From positions 1-14,843 of the forward strand of contig JANLPL010000002.1 in NCBI GenBank assembly GCA_031367195.1: DNA of 14,843 nt, read 5' to 3'. This document shows, one piece after another, positions 13,952 through 14,843 of the stretch. Position numbers and translations under genes: made by a program. The stretch's first letter is position 1, and each line of letters starts with the position of its first letter. Source of the DNA: Roseiarcus sp031367195 (GTDB taxonomy: Bacteria > Pseudomonadota > Alphaproteobacteria > Rhizobiales > Beijerinckiaceae). Below the pieces are notes generated by a model, which had not been told where the DNA came from, did no database searches, and was given only the letters and a program-made list of their open reading frames with translations.

Positions 13952-14688
13952 CGCCAGTCGCCGAAACGCGCTTGCAGCAGCGCCAGCGCCGCCACCGCGG
14001 CGGTATCCGCGCGCAGGATGCGCGGGCCGAGGCTGAGCCGCAGCACGTTCGGCAGCCGAACGATCATCGCGCGCTCCTCCTCGTCGAACCCGCCCTCGGG
14101 CCCGATCAGCAGGCCGACGCCGCCGTCGGGCGCCTCGCGCAAGGCGTCGAGCGGGTTGGCGACGGGCGCGTCCTCGTCGCAGAACACCAGCAGCCGGTCG
14201 CCCGGCCATTGCGCCAGCGCGGCGGGCAGCGGCTGGGCGGCGAAAATCTCGGGCCGCCAGATGATGCCGCATTGCTCGCAGGCCTCGCGCGCATTGGCCG
14301 CCAGCCGGTCCAGATTGAGCCGCGCCGTCTGCGTGCGCCTTGTGATAACCGGCCGCAGCGAGCGCGCCCCCATCTCGACCGCCTTTTGCGCGATATAATC
14401 GAGCCGGGCGTGTTTGAGCGGCGCGAACAGGTAATCGACCGGCGGCGGCGTTTCCTGCTCGCGCAGCTTGCTGGTCAGCGTCAGCGCCGCGCGCTTTTTC
14501 TCCACCGGGCCAAGTTCAGTCGCGAATTCGCCGTCACGGCCGTTGAAGACCAGCACGCGCGCGCCGGCCTTCAGTCGCAGCACGTTGAGAAGATAGTTCG
14601 CCGCGTCCGCCGTCAGCGCGACGACCGCGCCGAGGCGCAGATCGTCGTCGAGGCAGAGGCGGGGGGTGGTGAAATCGGTGCGGGCCAC
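13948..14688 (-). CDS. rsmE: 16S rRNA (uracil(1498)-N(3))-methyltransferase
   Basis: The 246-residue protein is a SPOUT-class RNA methyltransferase that methylates U1498 of 16S rRNA using S-adenosylmethionine. The N-terminal PUA-like part has HVL-type residues in YLLNVLRLKAG (32-42). The C-terminal knotted SAM-binding region shows QKAVEMGA (101-108), REACEQ (134-139), LLIGPEGGFDEEE (193-205) and LSLGPRILRADTA (218-230). Length is normal. The start codon is GTG at 14688; the nearby ATG at 14698 is out of frame. No good Shine-Dalgarno is visible, so the start is somewhat uncertain. It is the first gene of a three-gene unit with bla and the deacetylase, and is divergent from the DUF1223 gene with 57 bases between starts. 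Confidence 0.93.
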   Translation of the reverse strand: MARTDFTTPRLCLDDDLRLGAVVALTADAANYLLNVLRLKAGARVLVFNGRDGEFATELGPVEKKRAALTLTSKLREQETPPPVDYLFAPLKHARLDYIAQKAVEMGARSLRPVITRRTQTARLNLDRLAANAREACEQCGIIWRPEIFAAQPLPAALAQWPGDRLLVFCDEDAPVANPLDALREAPDGGVGLLIGPEGGFDEEERAMIVRLPNVLRLSLGPRILRADTAAVAALALLQARFGDWR

Positions 14689-14745
14689 GGCGGCGCATGT
14701 AACACGCCCTCGCGGTCACGCGAACTGTCTCGTCAGGAGGTCTCC

Positions 14746-14843
14746 ATGCGCCACATCATCGCTTTCGCCGTCTCCGTACTTGCCGCGCCGGCCATCGCCG
14801 CCGATTCCACGCGCCCGACAGTCGTGGAGCTGTTCCAGAGCCA
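14746..14843 (+). CDS. DUF1223-family secreted protein, N-terminal part only
   Basis: A strong ribosome site (CAGGAGG) precedes the ATG, and the frame is open to the right edge (32 complete codons). It starts MRHIIAFAVSVLAAPAIAAD, a Sec signal peptide with probable cleavage after AIA or AIAA. It continues STRPTVVELFQSQ. The VVELF.SQ string directly after the signal is the start of the thioredoxin-like DUF1223 family, which normally continues into a CSSCPPAD segment lying outside this window. Function of the family is not established; the fold suggests periplasmic thiol chemistry. The call rests on a short fragment. Confidence 0.7.
   Translation, partial: MRHIIAFAVSVLAAPAIAADSTRPTVVELFQS

Overview
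The window is a 14.8 kb stretch of high-GC chromosome with compact, mostly co-directional gene pairs. Gene content points to an alphaproteobacterium, probably Hyphomicrobiales/Rhizobiales: an Omp25/31-like outer membrane protein with the typical mature start after an Ala-Ala-Asp-Leu-Pro junction, a COG2945-type hydrolase coupled to RNase D, a DUF1223 secreted protein, TadE/TadG proteins and a KirBac-type channel. The assignment is inference from gene families. No rRNA, tRNA, CRISPR array, insertion sequence, integrase or phage gene was seen.

Left part (1-3707): the 5' end of an outer membrane beta-barrel gene (-), a gene-free stretch with a terminator, a NifS/IscS-type cysteine desulfurase (-), then a divergent pair in which an alpha/beta hydrolase overlaps ribonuclease D by ATGA. 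RNase D converges on an acyltransferase-3 membrane protein; their two stop codons share one CTAG.

Middle (3704-9290): the acyltransferase (-) is divergent from a glutathione S-transferase (+). An inward-rectifier (KirBac-like) potassium channel with an unusual T-N-G-Y-G filter follows 26 bases later. Then come a methylcrotonyl-CoA carboxylase-like carboxyltransferase subunit with no biotin carboxylase partner in view and, 7 bases on, an Mrr-like type IV restriction endonuclease. A near-perfect bidirectional terminator closes this block.

Right part (9312-14843): a minus-strand tad accessory group of three membrane-anchored proteins, transcribed tadE, tadE/F-like, tadG. Upstream of it on the same strand lies a tightly overlapping operon of rsmE, a class A beta-lactamase with all catalytic motifs, and an atypical NodB-fold deacetylase that starts at a GTG inside the lactamase stop. 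The 5' end of a DUF1223 gene diverges from rsmE at the right edge.

Most of this is housekeeping or common accessory content. The points most worth a second look are the rsmE-bla-deacetylase operon, the deacetylase's missing metal triad, the altered Kir selectivity filter with a sharp GC drop behind it, and the restriction gene attached to a lone carboxylase subunit. I did not find a clearly new multi-gene system.
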